Shown here: positions 32,554 to 41,812 of the stretch, piece after piece
How positions within the stretch are numbered: the stretch's first letter is position 1
Layout: each line of letters opens with the position of its first letter
From: Bin5 sp965204525
Lineage (GTDB): Bacteria > Chloroflexota > Anaerolineae > Caldilineales > Caldilineaceae
Length of the DNA: 64,000 bases
Direction: 5' to 3'
Assembly (NCBI GenBank): GCA_965204525.1
Contig: OZ241994.1
Span: forward strand, 5,518,001-5,582,000
The notes under the pieces: model-generated
The model's input: the letters and a program-made list of their open reading frames with translations, nothing else
Database searches by the model: none
Told to the model about the DNA's origin: nothing
Translations under genes and position numbers: made by a program

Positions 32554-33747
32554 ATGAACATGAAAATCACTGACGTAATGGTAGTCCGGTTGCAAGGCGT
32601 GTTGGAGTCCGAAGGGGAGTTCTGGGAGGAGCGGCTGGTGCGTCCCCTCGACATCTACCCGGAACACAAAGCGGAAGGTCCGCACGAAATGTTTGCCGTA
32701 GGCGAAGGCCGCTACAACATCACCGCGTACTTTGTCGAAGTCGAGACCGACGAAGGCGTATCCGGTCGCGGCGGCCCTCTTCCTTTCGAGCAGGCCTTCA
32801 TCATCCAGACCCAGCTGGCGCCCCTCCTGATCGGTCACGACCCTCTGGCAACCGAACGGCTTTGGGACCGGATGTACCGCTCTCAGGTGCATGGACGCAA
32901 AGGTACAGAAATGATGGCCCTCAGCGCGGTGGACTGCGCGCTCTGGGACCTGAAAGGAAACTATTTCCAAGCCCCCGTCTGCCAACTGCTCGGCGGGCCC
33001 ACCCGTACCGAGGTCCCGGCCTATGCCAGCGCCCTGGGATTCTCAATCGATCCGGAGCTGGTCCAGGAGCGGGCTAGGCAGTTCGTGGCCGAAGGCTATA
33101 GAGCCACGAAGTGGTTCTTCCGCGATGGCCCGACCGACGGCAAGGTGGGAATGGAGCGAAATCTTCACCTCGCGCGCACCTTGCGCGAGAGCGTCGGCCC
33201 GGACGTGGACATCATGTTGGACTGCTGGATGAGTTGGGATGTACCGTACGCAGTGCAGATGGCCCGCAGGCTCGAAGAATACGCACCCCGCTGGCTTGAA
33301 GAGCCGGTACTGCCCGACAAGATCGAACAGTACGCCCAGATCCGCCGCGCCGTAAACATTCCTATCAGCGGCGGCGAACACGAATATACACGCTGGGGAC
33401 TGAAACAGCTGATGGACGCCGGAGCTTGCGACGTCTACCAGCCCGACATCTACTGGTGTGGGGGTATTTCTGAGACGCAGAAGATCCTGGCCCTGGCCTC
33501 AGCTTACGACGTACCGGTGATTCCCCACGGCCACTCGACACCTGCCAGCATCCACGTCATCGCCGCCTGGCCGGAGCCGACCACGCCAATGTTGGAATAT
33601 CTGATCAAGTGGAACGAAGTCCACCAATTCTTCCTAATGAATCCGCTCAGGCCGGTCAACGGCAATGTCAGCGTACCTACTGCACCCGGCATCGGCATGG
33701 AACTGGATGACGCCAAGGTCCAGCAAAGAGAAGTCGTGACCTTTTGA
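32554..33747 (+). CDS. Enolase-superfamily dehydratase, L-rhamnonate dehydratase-like
   Basis: 397 aa. Barrel ligands Asp223 (IMLDCWMSWD), Glu249 (WLEEP), Glu275 (SGGEHEYT); catalytic His325 in IPHGHS. The MLDCWMS, SGEH, QPD(I/V)xWCGG and PHGxS segments match what I know of E. coli L-rhamnonate dehydratase, distinguishing it from mannonate dehydratase/RspA. Predicted reaction: dehydration of a 6-deoxy or related aldonic acid to its 2-keto-3-deoxy form. Start ATG 32554 (or the ATG two codons on); SD weak. It is divergent from the DapA-like lyase gene, which could take the product. Ends 14 nt from the convergent ThDP enzyme gene. Confidence 0.85.
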   Translation: MNMKITDVMVVRLQGVLESEGEFWEERLVRPLDIYPEHKAEGPHEMFAVGEGRYNITAYFVEVETDEGVSGRGGPLPFEQAFIIQTQLAPLLIGHDPLATERLWDRMYRSQVHGRKGTEMMALSAVDCALWDLKGNYFQAPVCQLLGGPTRTEVPAYASALGFSIDPELVQERARQFVAEGYRATKWFFRDGPTDGKVGMERNLHLARTLRESVGPDVDIMLDCWMSWDVPYAVQMARRLEEYAPRWLEEPVLPDKIEQYAQIRRAVNIPISGGEHEYTRWGLKQLMDAGACDVYQPDIYWCGGISETQKILALASAYDVPVIPHGHSTPASIHVIAAWPEPTTPMLEYLIKWNEVHQFFLMNPLRPVNGNVSVPTAPGIGMELDDAKVQQREVVTF

Positions 33748-33761
33748 GGTGGAGGAAGAGG

Positions 33762-35429
33762 CTACCGAGGGGTGGTTGGATAGCCGACAGGATCAATGAT
33801 GGCTTCGATCAGGTAGGGCGCCCTTGCAGCGGCCGCATGTGCCAGCGCCTCATCGCAGCCTTTCGGCGTCGTAACTCGGGCTGCCGCGATGCCGTAACCT
33901 GCGGCGATCTTGCAGAAGTCCGGCGCAGGAAACTCGGTTCCGAAAGGCTTCTTGCCTTGCCTGATCTGGTGTGAACGGATCAGATCGATGGCGTTGTCGA
34001 CGGCCACGACGACGATCACAGGCAGATTCAGGCGGGCCAGGACCGCCAGTTCTCCCAAGCACATCAGCATTCCGCCGTCGCCAATAAGGCAGGCCGCGGA
34101 TTCGTCCGGTCGCGCCAGGGCGGTTCCGATAGCTGCCGGCAGACCAAATCCCATGCAGGACAGCCCATTGGAAAGAGCGAAGCTGTTCGGGGTCAAGGTC
34201 GGCCACTCCAGGCTCCCGAATATCTTATGGCTGCCCACGTCCACCGCAAGCAACGTGTCCCTGCTCAAATGACGGCGCATACTCTCCAACAACTGCTGAG
34301 GCAATAGATGGCCGGGCCGGGACGTGGGCAAAGGTACCGCAGCCAGTTGCGCGTGAAACGCACACACCCTGGACTCTCCCCACTGCCCGTCGGTGCAGAA
34401 CTCACTGTCGGCAAGTTGCATCAGCGCCGCCGTCATCGGCCCCACGAGCTCTACGTCAGCCGGTAATACCGGGTCGCAGTTAGGCCAATTCGCAATCCAA
34501 ATGAGCGGTACGTCTTCAGTCCCTTCCGCTGACGCACCTTCTCCGCTCTGCGGCAGCGAAAACTCCTTCACCAGCTCGACTACATCGAATCCCACGGCGA
34601 CGACACAGTCCGATTCCTCCAGGATGTCGTACACGGGATCGGTGCGGGTCAAACCGATGACCCCTGCGCTCAGCGGGTGACCATCCGGCAACGCACCCTT
34701 TCCCTTCGGAGACACAATTACGGGCGCGTTGGCCGCCTCTGCCAGCGCTCTCAGCGCATCATACGGGGCCTCCGGTTCCAAACCGAGCCCGGCCAGAATC
34801 ACGGGACGTGAAGCCTTCGTAACAATGTCTCTTGCTCGAGAAATCTGCTTACCGTCGGGCAGATCTCCGTTCCCACCCGCTTCGCTCTGGCCAACCGACA
34901 CATGGCCTAGCTGCTGCCCGCTCGCGCGCTCGACCGGTAGTTCCGCCTCCTCATTGCTTATCTGCAAATGCACAGGGCCAGGACGCCCGCGCATCGTCAA
35001 TGCAACTGTCGCCGGCACCTCCGCCGCGGCGTTCTTGGACGTCACCTTGAGTGTCCGCTTGGTGATGGGCGCGAAGACGGCCTGCAAGTCGACCACCTGG
35101 TGCGTATATTCCGGCAGCAGCGAGTCAGGCTTTTGCGCCGTAATAAGCACCACCGGCGCCCGGTCCAACCATGCGTGCCCAATGCCGGGCACAGCGTTGA
35201 GCGCGCCTGGGCCCAACGTAGTGAGTGCACATCCCGGCTTGCCAGTCGCCCGCGCGTAAGCATCGGCCGCAAACACCGCGCTCTGCTCATGGTGCATCAG
35301 TTCAAAGCCGATACCTACGCGCTGTAATGCCTCCAATACTGACACCACCTCTCCCCCCGGCATTCCGAAAGCAAGGCGGACGCCGGCGTCATGTAGAGAC
35401 TGGGCAATTGTCTCGGCAACAGTGGCCAT
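33762..35429 (-). CDS. ThDP-dependent enzyme, acetolactate synthase-like
   Basis: 555 aa. PYR domain with Glu48 (LMHHEQSA), central domain about 190-335, PP domain with GDGGMLMCLGELAVLARL and VAVDNAIDLI, the ThDP/Mg motif. No FAD-dependent acetolactate synthase feature or regulatory subunit gene nearby can be pointed to, so the product is an unknown 2-oxo acid decarboxylation or carboligation. Distinct from the other ThDP enzyme at 22351-23901 (different opening and PP motif). Start ATG 35429. It begins 19 nt after the MTA phosphorylase stop, so the two are likely cotranscribed; whether this reflects function is unclear. Confidence 0.87.
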   Translation of the reverse strand: MATVAETIAQSLHDAGVRLAFGMPGGEVVSVLEALQRVGIGFELMHHEQSAVFAADAYARATGKPGCALTTLGPGALNAVPGIGHAWLDRAPVVLITAQKPDSLLPEYTHQVVDLQAVFAPITKRTLKVTSKNAAAEVPATVALTMRGRPGPVHLQISNEEAELPVERASGQQLGHVSVGQSEAGGNGDLPDGKQISRARDIVTKASRPVILAGLGLEPEAPYDALRALAEAANAPVIVSPKGKGALPDGHPLSAGVIGLTRTDPVYDILEESDCVVAVGFDVVELVKEFSLPQSGEGASAEGTEDVPLIWIANWPNCDPVLPADVELVGPMTAALMQLADSEFCTDGQWGESRVCAFHAQLAAVPLPTSRPGHLLPQQLLESMRRHLSRDTLLAVDVGSHKIFGSLEWPTLTPNSFALSNGLSCMGFGLPAAIGTALARPDESAACLIGDGGMLMCLGELAVLARLNLPVIVVVAVDNAIDLIRSHQIRQGKKPFGTEFPAPDFCKIAAGYGIAAARVTTPKGCDEALAHAAAARAPYLIEAIIDPVGYPTTPR

Positions 35430-35448
35430 AGTCGGAATGTGTCCTTCC

Positions 35449-36336
35449 CTATCGATCGAAATATTTGCCGACGATCAGTTCCAGGCGGTCAACGACCTCT
35501 GGCGGAACGGCCTTCTTGTCGGTAATCAACGCATCCTGGAGCGCATTGGCATGGGGCGAAGGACCGCTGTCAGCCAGCAGTTCGATTGCGTTGGCAACGG
35601 CCCTAACTGCTAATTCCGCGTTGTGCATCAGCATCCTGATTACAGCTTCGACCGTCACCGCCTCTTCTGTTTCATGCCAAACATCATAGTCGGTCACATG
35701 GGCCATGCAGGCATAGCTCATTTCCGCTTCCCTAGCCAGGAATGCCTCCGGGGTCGTGGTCATGCCAATGATGTCCATCCCCAGTTGGCGGAAGGCGATA
35801 CTCTCGGCTTTCGTACTGAAGCGCGGGCCCTCGATCGTTACGAAATTACCGCCAAGGTGTGCTGTGGCGCCAGTCTGCTCTACTGCCCTGAAGCAGATGT
35901 CGCTGAGGAAGTTGCAAAATGGATGGGCGACGCTCACATGCACAACCAGTCCGTCAGTCCCCACATCCGGGTCATCGAAGAAACTGAGCCCTCTTTGCCG
36001 CGTGCGATCAAAAATCTGGTCAGGGATGACAATGTCGCCAGGCCGCAGCCCCTCTTGCAGGCTGCCGCAAGCGCTGACCGCAATCAAGTACTCAACGCCC
36101 AGCATTTTGAAGCCGTAGATGTTGGCGCGCTGGTTCAACCGCGTGGGGTTGATACGGTGCCCCCGTCCGTGCCGGGCAAGAAACGCGACCCGCTGACCGT
36201 GCAAGGTTCCCACAATAAAGGCGTCCGACGGTTTGCCAAAAGGTGTGTCCAGTTCGATTTCTTCGACATCGGAGAACGTATCCATCTGGTAAACGCCGCT
36301 GCCCCCGATTACTCCAAAGCGAATAGCTCCTGTCAT
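35449..36336 (-). CDS. mtnP: S-methyl-5'-thioadenosine phosphorylase
   Basis: 295 aa. Phosphorolysis of MTA to adenine and methylthioribose-1-phosphate, first step of methionine salvage. Signature segments: GVIGGSGVY, LARHGRGHRINP (phosphate/ribose site), NFVTIEGPRFSTKAES, and MTTTPEAFLAREAEM followed by TDYDVWHETEEAV, whose aspartates confer 6-aminopurine preference in this family. Start ATG at 36336 with GGAG 8 nt upstream; the preceding TTG is not needed. No other methionine-salvage gene (mtnA etc.) is in the window. About 118 nt separate it from the unknown gene upstream; it precedes a ThDP enzyme gene by 19 nt. Confidence 0.93.
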   Translation of the reverse strand: MTGAIRFGVIGGSGVYQMDTFSDVEEIELDTPFGKPSDAFIVGTLHGQRVAFLARHGRGHRINPTRLNQRANIYGFKMLGVEYLIAVSACGSLQEGLRPGDIVIPDQIFDRTRQRGLSFFDDPDVGTDGLVVHVSVAHPFCNFLSDICFRAVEQTGATAHLGGNFVTIEGPRFSTKAESIAFRQLGMDIIGMTTTPEAFLAREAEMSYACMAHVTDYDVWHETEEAVTVEAVIRMLMHNAELAVRAVANAIELLADSGPSPHANALQDALITDKKAVPPEVVDRLELIVGKYFDR

Positions 36337-36453
36337 CAATAGAACTCCATGTAAGATTGAAAGAAGACTCTAGTTTCCCGTTAAAGGGTGTATTCGAAAT
36401 CATTCATCGCTCAGCAGGTTTTCGGATAACGTATTCATCGAATTCTGCAACGC

Positions 36454-36933
36454 TCACCTCGTCTCCAGGAGAGCCGCGGCCGTGCCGAGTACACCCGCGC
36501 GGCCGCGTTTGTTGAGCACAGGGAAGCGGATCCGTGCGATTCCGCCGTTTCGCTTCAGGTATATTTTCCCCCTGCGCTCGTAATGACGGGCATCAGCTTC
36601 CTCGGAAAGCTGGGGCCAGACCGAAAAGTAAGCAATCTGCCCCGCCTCATCGTACGCAACTGTTCCCGATGGCATCGGTTCATCGGCAATGAATGGGATT
36701 TCATTCCCGTTTGCGCGGAGCCAGCGGCCAAGACCCAATCTCTTGTGGTCTTTGACGCTTACGCCAACCAGACGGAACGCGCTGATGTGCGCCACGATAT
36801 CAGCGTTCGTCCAGTTATCTGTTTCCGGCGCGCTTTTGGAAACGCGCAGGTCAATCATGTCTTTGCGGCGAACCCAGACGGTCTGGAAAGGTAGGTCAAA
36901 TGCCCGGACGTTCATGCCAAACTCTGCTTTCAT
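36454..36933 (-). CDS. Protein of unknown function (159 aa)
   Basis: Not recognised. Soluble, mixed alpha/beta, with basic patches. Landmarks: ETDNWTNADIVAHISAFRLVGVSVKDHKRLGLGRWL in the middle and RGKIYLKRNGGIARIRFPVLNKRGRAGVLG near the end. The C-terminal third, basic and glycine-containing, looks like a strand-rich tail. No signal peptide. Its ATG overlaps the stop of the upstream membrane protein gene by four bases (ATGA), which argues that both are real and translated together. No function proposed. Confidence 0.62.
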   Translation of the reverse strand: MKAEFGMNVRAFDLPFQTVWVRRKDMIDLRVSKSAPETDNWTNADIVAHISAFRLVGVSVKDHKRLGLGRWLRANGNEIPFIADEPMPSGTVAYDEAGQIAYFSVWPQLSEEADARHYERRGKIYLKRNGGIARIRFPVLNKRGRAGVLGTAAALLETR

Positions 36934-37739
36934 TCTCTCAACAGGGAGGAGATATCGCTAAGCCCATGCAAGAGTAGACCTGCCAGTCCGGCAACCATTA
37001 GTGCCGGACCCCACCCAATTTCAGGCGTCTGCCCGTACAGTTCGGCCAAGGTCGGAAGGACCAGGCGAAACTGGGCCACGGGAAAGTAGATGGCGGCGCC
37101 CGCGCTGACGACAAGAAGAAAACAGCGCACAATAGCGATCGAATAAGCGGCCCGCCAAAGACAACCGCGGCGGCCGGCGCCGTCTGCAGTTCCGCCAAAA
37201 GATTCAAATAGCGACCGGGGAGACTGGAGAAGCCCGACCAAGGGGCTGAAAGCAACCAGCGCCAGGCAAAGAACCATTGCAATCGCCTGCAAGCGAAATT
37301 CAGGGTTGAGTAACAGCCGGGGGGTCCAAGCAGGGGGCAACAGATTGAGCGCTGTCACGATTGCAAGCAGCAAGAGCGCGATGCGGACAGGCCCGCCGTA
37401 GCGTGGGCCGCGTTCTTCGGCTACTGTTCCATCGGTATTCGGGTCGTGGCGACCCGAAGCACTCGAATCACGGCAAAAGGCGTTCAAACTTAGGCTGACA
37501 CTCACCGCGACCAGCGGCAGATAAAACCCCTCACGCCACAGGCGGATTTCACCCTGTTGCACGGGGTGCAGAAACTTCACGAGCTCTCCCAAGTCCAGCC
37601 CCAATACGGCCAGTCCTGCCGCCTTGTGCGCGATCCAGGGTCCGACGTACCCAAAAAATGTGCACAGCGCGCCGACGGGCAGCAGCCACCTGTGCAAGGG
37701 GCTCAAGGATCGGGTGAAAAGGTGTTGAAAGGGTTGCAT
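36930..37739 (-). CDS. Integral membrane protein of unknown function (269 aa)
   Basis: Not recognised. About six hydrophobic segments: residues 18-35, 41-52, 68-84, 115-132, 147-170, and two near 205-260, the last followed by a short tail. A charged loop (about 88-112) separates the halves. Translationally coupled with the following 159-aa gene (4-base overlap) and preceded by the hotdog thioesterase with a 28-nt gap. The position between lipid/thioester and polysaccharide genes is suggestive of the cell envelope, but nothing in the sequence proves it. Confidence 0.65.
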   Translation of the reverse strand: MQPFQHLFTRSLSPLHRWLLPVGALCTFFGYVGPWIAHKAAGLAVLGLDLGELVKFLHPVQQGEIRLWREGFYLPLVAVSVSLSLNAFCRDSSASGRHDPNTDGTVAEERGPRYGGPVRIALLLLAIVTALNLLPPAWTPRLLLNPEFRLQAIAMVLCLALVAFSPLVGLLQSPRSLFESFGGTADGAGRRGCLWRAAYSIAIVRCFLLVVSAGAAIYFPVAQFRLVLPTLAELYGQTPEIGWGPALMVAGLAGLLLHGLSDISSLLRE

Positions 37740-37767
37740 CTGCGGGTTGAGGCGGGTCTTTCTCCAC

Positions 37768-38250
37768 TTACTTCACTTTCTTCCCGGCGCGCTTGAGCCT
37801 TTGGCGTTGCCGCTCCTCGCCCTCTTCGAATCGCCGTCGTTCCGCTTCGTTCGTCAGTTCGAGCCGCGGCACTTCGGTCGGCACGCCCCTTTCGTCAAGG
37901 GCCACGAAAATGTAGTAGGCGCTGTTGGTATGTGAAATCCCACCGGTCAACAGGTCCTCCGCCTGGACGATGACCTCGACCTCCATGGAACTGCGGCCAA
38001 CATAGGTGATCCGCCCGCGTAACCTTAACAGTTGGCCGACCCGCACCGGCTCATGAAAGGCCATGCTGTCAACTGCGACCGTCACCGCAACTCGCCTCGC
38101 GTGGCGTGCAGCGGTGATGCCGCCGCATTCGTCGCATAACTTCAGAATCACGCCGCCGTGTACGTTGCCTAGCAGGTTGGCGTGCTCGGGATTCATAATT
38201 TGGCTGATACGCGTCGTCGAGTCGGCGACAGTCTTGCTCATGGTTTTCAT
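37768..38250 (-). CDS. Acyl-CoA thioesterase, hotdog fold (YciA/ACOT-like)
   Basis: 160 aa. Single hotdog domain: MNPEHANLLGNVHGGVILKLCDECGG, where the helix start Asn-x-x-Gly-x-V-H-G-G and the acidic Asp are the usual catalytic features, then VDSMAFHEPVRVGQLLRLRGRITYVGRSSMEVEV. Hydrolyses acyl-CoA; chain-length preference unknown. The C-terminal ~30 residues (ERRRFEEGEERQRQRLKRAG) form a charged helix beyond the core. Start ATG 38250 or 38241; no strong SD. In a minus-strand series with the GT4 gene upstream (44 nt). Confidence 0.9.
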   Translation of the reverse strand: MKTMSKTVADSTTRISQIMNPEHANLLGNVHGGVILKLCDECGGITAARHARRVAVTVAVDSMAFHEPVRVGQLLRLRGRITYVGRSSMEVEVIVQAEDLLTGGISHTNSAYYIFVALDERGVPTEVPRLELTNEAERRRFEEGEERQRQRLKRAGKKVK

Positions 38251-38294
38251 GCGTAGTGAGCTGATGGCTGAGTGCAGTGCATTGTATCACATTC

Positions 38295-39434
38295 TCAGGC
38301 CAGCGCCCGTTCGTAGGCCTCAAGGAGTTGCCGCAGGCTCCGACCCCAGGTAAATGAGCGGGCATGCGCCTCTCCGGCAGCCGCCAACAGGCCCCGCAAC
38401 TCGGGCTGCGAGGCAAGGCGTGCAATCCCGTCGGCGATGCTCTCGACAGATTCGGCATCAACGTAGAGTGCACCCTCTCCCCCGGCCTCCGGCAGACAGG
38501 AGTTGTCCGATGTGAGCACAGGTGTTCCGCAGGCCAGTGACTCCAGGATCGGGAGCCCGAACCCCTCGTAAAGTGAAGGATAGGCAAAGAACTCTGCTCC
38601 CGAATAGAGGGCCGGCAGATCAGCGTCGTCAACGAATCCGGGAAAGTGAACTTCCTGTTCCATTCCCAGCTCTCGCACTGTTGTGAAGATTTCGTCAAAA
38701 AGCCAGCCTCTCTTACCCCCAATGACAAGTCGGTGAGGCAGGCCTGAATCCCGGCGGGCGGCGTGAAACGCACGAATCAACCTTGGATAGTTTTTGCGGG
38801 GCTCAAGAGTACTCAGAGCGAAAATGTATGGCCCGTCTCCAATAGAGTACTTCTGACGTGAAGCATGCAGAGTCTCAGGATTTGACACGCGTCGAAAGAA
38901 ACTGTGATCGACCGCGCCCTGTACAACGCTAATCCTTCCTTCAAGACGCGGCCAGGTCGACTCCAGGTCCTCGGCCGTGTTGCTGCTGTCTGCGATGAGG
39001 TGGTCTGCCCGGTTGATGCTGCGGGGAACGACGACATTCAGGTAGTGATGCAGAGAGGGCATGGCCGCCTGGGGGTAGCGCATGAAGGCTAGGTCGTGTA
39101 CCGTCAGCAGCTTCCTACTCGAGCTCACCGGCGCCATAACGAAGTCGGTCGCGTGAAACAGATCGACAGCGCTTCCGGTCAGCCACTCGACGCGTGGAGC
39201 GGGAATGTTGAGGCGGTGCCAGATGCGAGTCAGATTGCGCTCGGAAATTCCAGGAAAAGTGTGCAGAGGAAGAGGGCTTGCGGCGCGCTGCTCGGGAGTA
39301 ACTGTCCCGGCCACAAAGAGTGAAATGTCAAAGCCGGGATTGTGCTGAACCAGCGCATCAACCTGCTCTCGTATGATGCGGCCAATGCCGGCCGTCTGCC
39401 GCATGGCCGGCGTATAGTCGATGACTAGCTTCAC
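38295..39434 (-). CDS. Glycosyltransferase family 4
   Basis: 379 aa, GT-B fold. N-terminal acceptor domain begins MKLVIDYTPAMRQTAGIGR. The C-terminal donor-binding domain has LEPRKNYPRLI, GGKRGWL, and the EX7E-type segment PSLYEGFGLPILESLACGTPV. Likely adds mannose or a similar hexose from a nucleotide sugar to an envelope glycan. Start: GTG at 39434 overlaps the GtrA stop (GTGA) and is preferred over the open frame to 39452. Part of a polysaccharide group with GtrA and O-antigen ligase; a mannose-1-phosphate guanylyltransferase at 53260 could supply GDP-mannose. Confidence 0.9.
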   Translation of the reverse strand: MKLVIDYTPAMRQTAGIGRIIREQVDALVQHNPGFDISLFVAGTVTPEQRAASPLPLHTFPGISERNLTRIWHRLNIPAPRVEWLTGSAVDLFHATDFVMAPVSSSRKLLTVHDLAFMRYPQAAMPSLHHYLNVVVPRSINRADHLIADSSNTAEDLESTWPRLEGRISVVQGAVDHSFFRRVSNPETLHASRQKYSIGDGPYIFALSTLEPRKNYPRLIRAFHAARRDSGLPHRLVIGGKRGWLFDEIFTTVRELGMEQEVHFPGFVDDADLPALYSGAEFFAYPSLYEGFGLPILESLACGTPVLTSDNSCLPEAGGEGALYVDAESVESIADGIARLASQPELRGLLAAAGEAHARSFTWGRSLRQLLEAYERALA

Positions 39435-39901
39435 AGCCCTTTGAAGGTCCACAAACGATTGGCGGCGAAGTTCCAGAAGAGGACGACCCCGATCGAGAAG
39501 AGCTTTGCAAAAAGATAGCTCGCCCTGAATCCAACCTCAGTGCTGGAAAACATGTCATTCCAAAATGAGCGAAGCGACTGATCCACAATCAAGAAGACGG
39601 CTAGATTGATCCCTAGTCCGACAATGCTAACGAGAGCAAACTTCAGCATCAGCCGGCGTTTGCTGTGCGTTCGGCTCTCTGGAAACGTCCACCATCGATT
39701 GAGGAGGAAGTTTTGGAGCACGGCCGCACTGAAGCTGAAGCCGTTCGCGATAAAAGGGACAAGGCCCACGACCTCGGCCAGAAAAACCAGGAGACTGAAA
39801 TCGGTAACGGATCCAAGCGCGCCGACAAATGCAAACTTGACAAACCGTTTCGTCTCTTTGCCTCTGCTGCTTCCCATACTCAGGGGTTTGGCCCTGCTCA
39901 A
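39431..39901 (-). CDS. GtrA family membrane protein
   Basis: 156 aa with four transmembrane helices at about residues 25-45, 50-70, 85-105 and 120-145, and the family's FxFVGxxGxxxxFxxxxxL opening (FVKFAFVGALGSVTDFSLL) plus NFLLNRWWTF and NFAANRLWTFKG segments. GtrA-like proteins are linked to moving polyprenyl-phosphate-linked sugars across the membrane. Start: TTG at 39901 has the SD AAAGGGAG; ATG at 39877 has none. The stop overlaps the GT4 start by four bases. Co-directional with O-antigen ligase upstream (85 nt). Confidence 0.9.
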   Translation of the reverse strand: MSRAKPLSMGSSRGKETKRFVKFAFVGALGSVTDFSLLVFLAEVVGLVPFIANGFSFSAAVLQNFLLNRWWTFPESRTHSKRRLMLKFALVSIVGLGINLAVFLIVDQSLRSFWNDMFSSTEVGFRASYLFAKLFSIGVVLFWNFAANRLWTFKGL

Positions 39902-39986
39902 AAGTCACTCCCTTTCGCAAATGCTCTGTTGCTTCCACTGGGGGCCGGCCGCGCAGTTTTTTGCTCCAGTAATTCCTGCTTGGTGT

Positions 39987-41591
39987 TTACGCCGCACCCG
40001 CAGGCTCGGTAACAACTGACTTATCGGGACTCGACGCTGACAGTCGGTCGCGGGCCAGAGCCACCGCGGCACCAAGCCACAGTGCGACGTGCAAATACAT
40101 CCCCTGGACGTAAAGATTGTCAAACAGGTGATGTACGGATAGATGGATGACCACACCTAAGACGCCGAGGAGAACCGCTGCGTTCCACTCCGGCGATGGA
40201 ATCGCGGATGCGTGGGCCGGTCCTGAACTGACTTGGGAGTCAAGGTGCTCCCATTGTCTTCGCAGAATGCGACTGCGCATGCAAACAAGGCAAACGACCA
40301 CGCCAGTCCAAAGCGCCAGATAAGCGAAAATCCCAATAAGCCCGTTCTCGGCAAGTACGTTCAGATATGTATTGTGGGCGTGCCCTAACGGATCTTCCCA
40401 TCGAGCCAGCCGAACTTGCGGGTAAACGGCCGCGTAATTGCCCGGCCCCACGCCAAGCCAGGGCGACATCTCCCACATCCGCAGGGCAGCGATCCAGTGG
40501 GCTAGACGTTCGATGATAGAAAAATTGCTATCTGTTACAGGTTGTTGAACGATATCCCACATGCCCGTCCCAAGATAGGCAGGCAGATCGGCTATTCGGT
40601 CGGTCAAGGAGCTGGGAATGTAGCGGTATGTGATTGGCCCGAGCAGCATCACAACGCCCGCAGCAGCGAGCGCAGCCCCCTTGACCGTCCGTCCCCCTTG
40701 AACGAAGAGGACAACGGCCAGGCCGGCGGCGGCGCCAACCCAGCCGCCCCTACTCCAACTCGCCAGGAGCCCAATTGCGATTACTGCGGCCGCCCCCCCA
40801 TAAGCGCCCGCGCCCGCAAGAATCTGGCTCAAGCTCCTACCACTTCTTCTCAAAATCGAGGTGAAATTCAAGAGGAAAAGGGCCGTCGCCACGGGCAAAG
40901 TCAATCCCAGGTAACCGGCAAACGGATTAGGCTGGCCGAATGTTCCCGCCGCTCGCATGAATCTGTCCAACAACAGAAAGTTGGGCGGACCGATACGGAA
41001 AACGAACTGGTAAATGCCGAGTGTGGCCTGCAGTATGCCTCCGGCCAGTAGACCCCAAACCAGCCAGCGTATCTGTCGCGGCGATAATGCCTCCTGGACC
41101 AGAAGGAGTGCCACCAGCATCTGCAGCCACTTGATTACGCCTTCGACTGCTTCTTGCAGGTCTATCGCATTCGAAAAGGAGAGCAGCAGCGCCAGCAGAT
41201 ACACGATGAACAGAATCGGCAGCGGGCCCGAGGTAAGGCGAAGTCGGCCCTTCCGCACTCCGTCAACAAACCACAGCAGTACCGCCGTCCCTAGCATCAG
41301 GTCCGCCAAGCTGACTGGACCCCTTTTGAGTGCGCTGGCGAAAGGGAGCGCGACGGCAAGCCCCGGCCAGATTAGGTGCGGGAAACGCAGCAGCAGTACG
41401 CCCGCTGCGCCCGCTGCAACTGCAGCGGCCGCCCAGAGCAATGGCAGGTCGGCCAGCAGCCAGGCCAGGACCACCAGCCCGACTACCGCAGCAGGAGTGT
41501 GAACCTGCCGGCCGGAGGCATACGGCAGACCGGTCGGTGGCCCCGGCAGGCCACCGGTCAGAGTCGGCTTGATTGTCCGGCCCAACCCCAT
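39987..41591 (-). CDS. O-antigen ligase / polymerase family membrane protein
   Basis: 534 aa with about 12 transmembrane segments. The Wzy_C (O-antigen ligase) region is at about residues 275-440: SRGGWVGAAAGLAVVLFVQG, then the large periplasmic loop with WLGVGPGNYAAVYPQVRLARW and HAHNTYLNVLAENGLIGIF, the conserved H-x-H-N-x-x-L of this family. It joins or polymerises lipid-linked glycan onto an acceptor in the envelope. Start ATG 41591 with AAGGA upstream. Lies 124 nt below the tRNA-Ser gene, whose terminator isolates it. Confidence 0.9.
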   Translation of the reverse strand: MGLGRTIKPTLTGGLPGPPTGLPYASGRQVHTPAAVVGLVVLAWLLADLPLLWAAAAVAAGAAGVLLLRFPHLIWPGLAVALPFASALKRGPVSLADLMLGTAVLLWFVDGVRKGRLRLTSGPLPILFIVYLLALLLSFSNAIDLQEAVEGVIKWLQMLVALLLVQEALSPRQIRWLVWGLLAGGILQATLGIYQFVFRIGPPNFLLLDRFMRAAGTFGQPNPFAGYLGLTLPVATALFLLNFTSILRRSGRSLSQILAGAGAYGGAAAVIAIGLLASWSRGGWVGAAAGLAVVLFVQGGRTVKGAALAAAGVVMLLGPITYRYIPSSLTDRIADLPAYLGTGMWDIVQQPVTDSNFSIIERLAHWIAALRMWEMSPWLGVGPGNYAAVYPQVRLARWEDPLGHAHNTYLNVLAENGLIGIFAYLALWTGVVVCLVCMRSRILRRQWEHLDSQVSSGPAHASAIPSPEWNAAVLLGVLGVVIHLSVHHLFDNLYVQGMYLHVALWLGAAVALARDRLSASSPDKSVVTEPAGAA

Positions 41592-41683
41592 ACCTGCGAT
41601 CCTTTTTCTTGATTTCTACACAATTCGTCCCGCTGGAAACCAGCGCGAGATCCTGACAACTCCAACTCCCTGATCAAAGAAAA

Positions 41684-41708
41684 TTCCCGGACACACGATG
41701 CCCGGGAA
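41684..41708 (-). terminator. Terminator after tRNA-Ser
   Basis: TTCCCGG (41684-41690) pairs with CCGGGAA (41702-41708), loop 11 nt; on the minus strand the stem is followed by TTTTCTTT. Directly downstream of the tRNA gene. Confidence 0.7.
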
Positions 41709-41712
41709 ACGA

Positions 41713-41802
<90 letters not shown>

Positions 41803-41812
41803 AAAAACTGCT

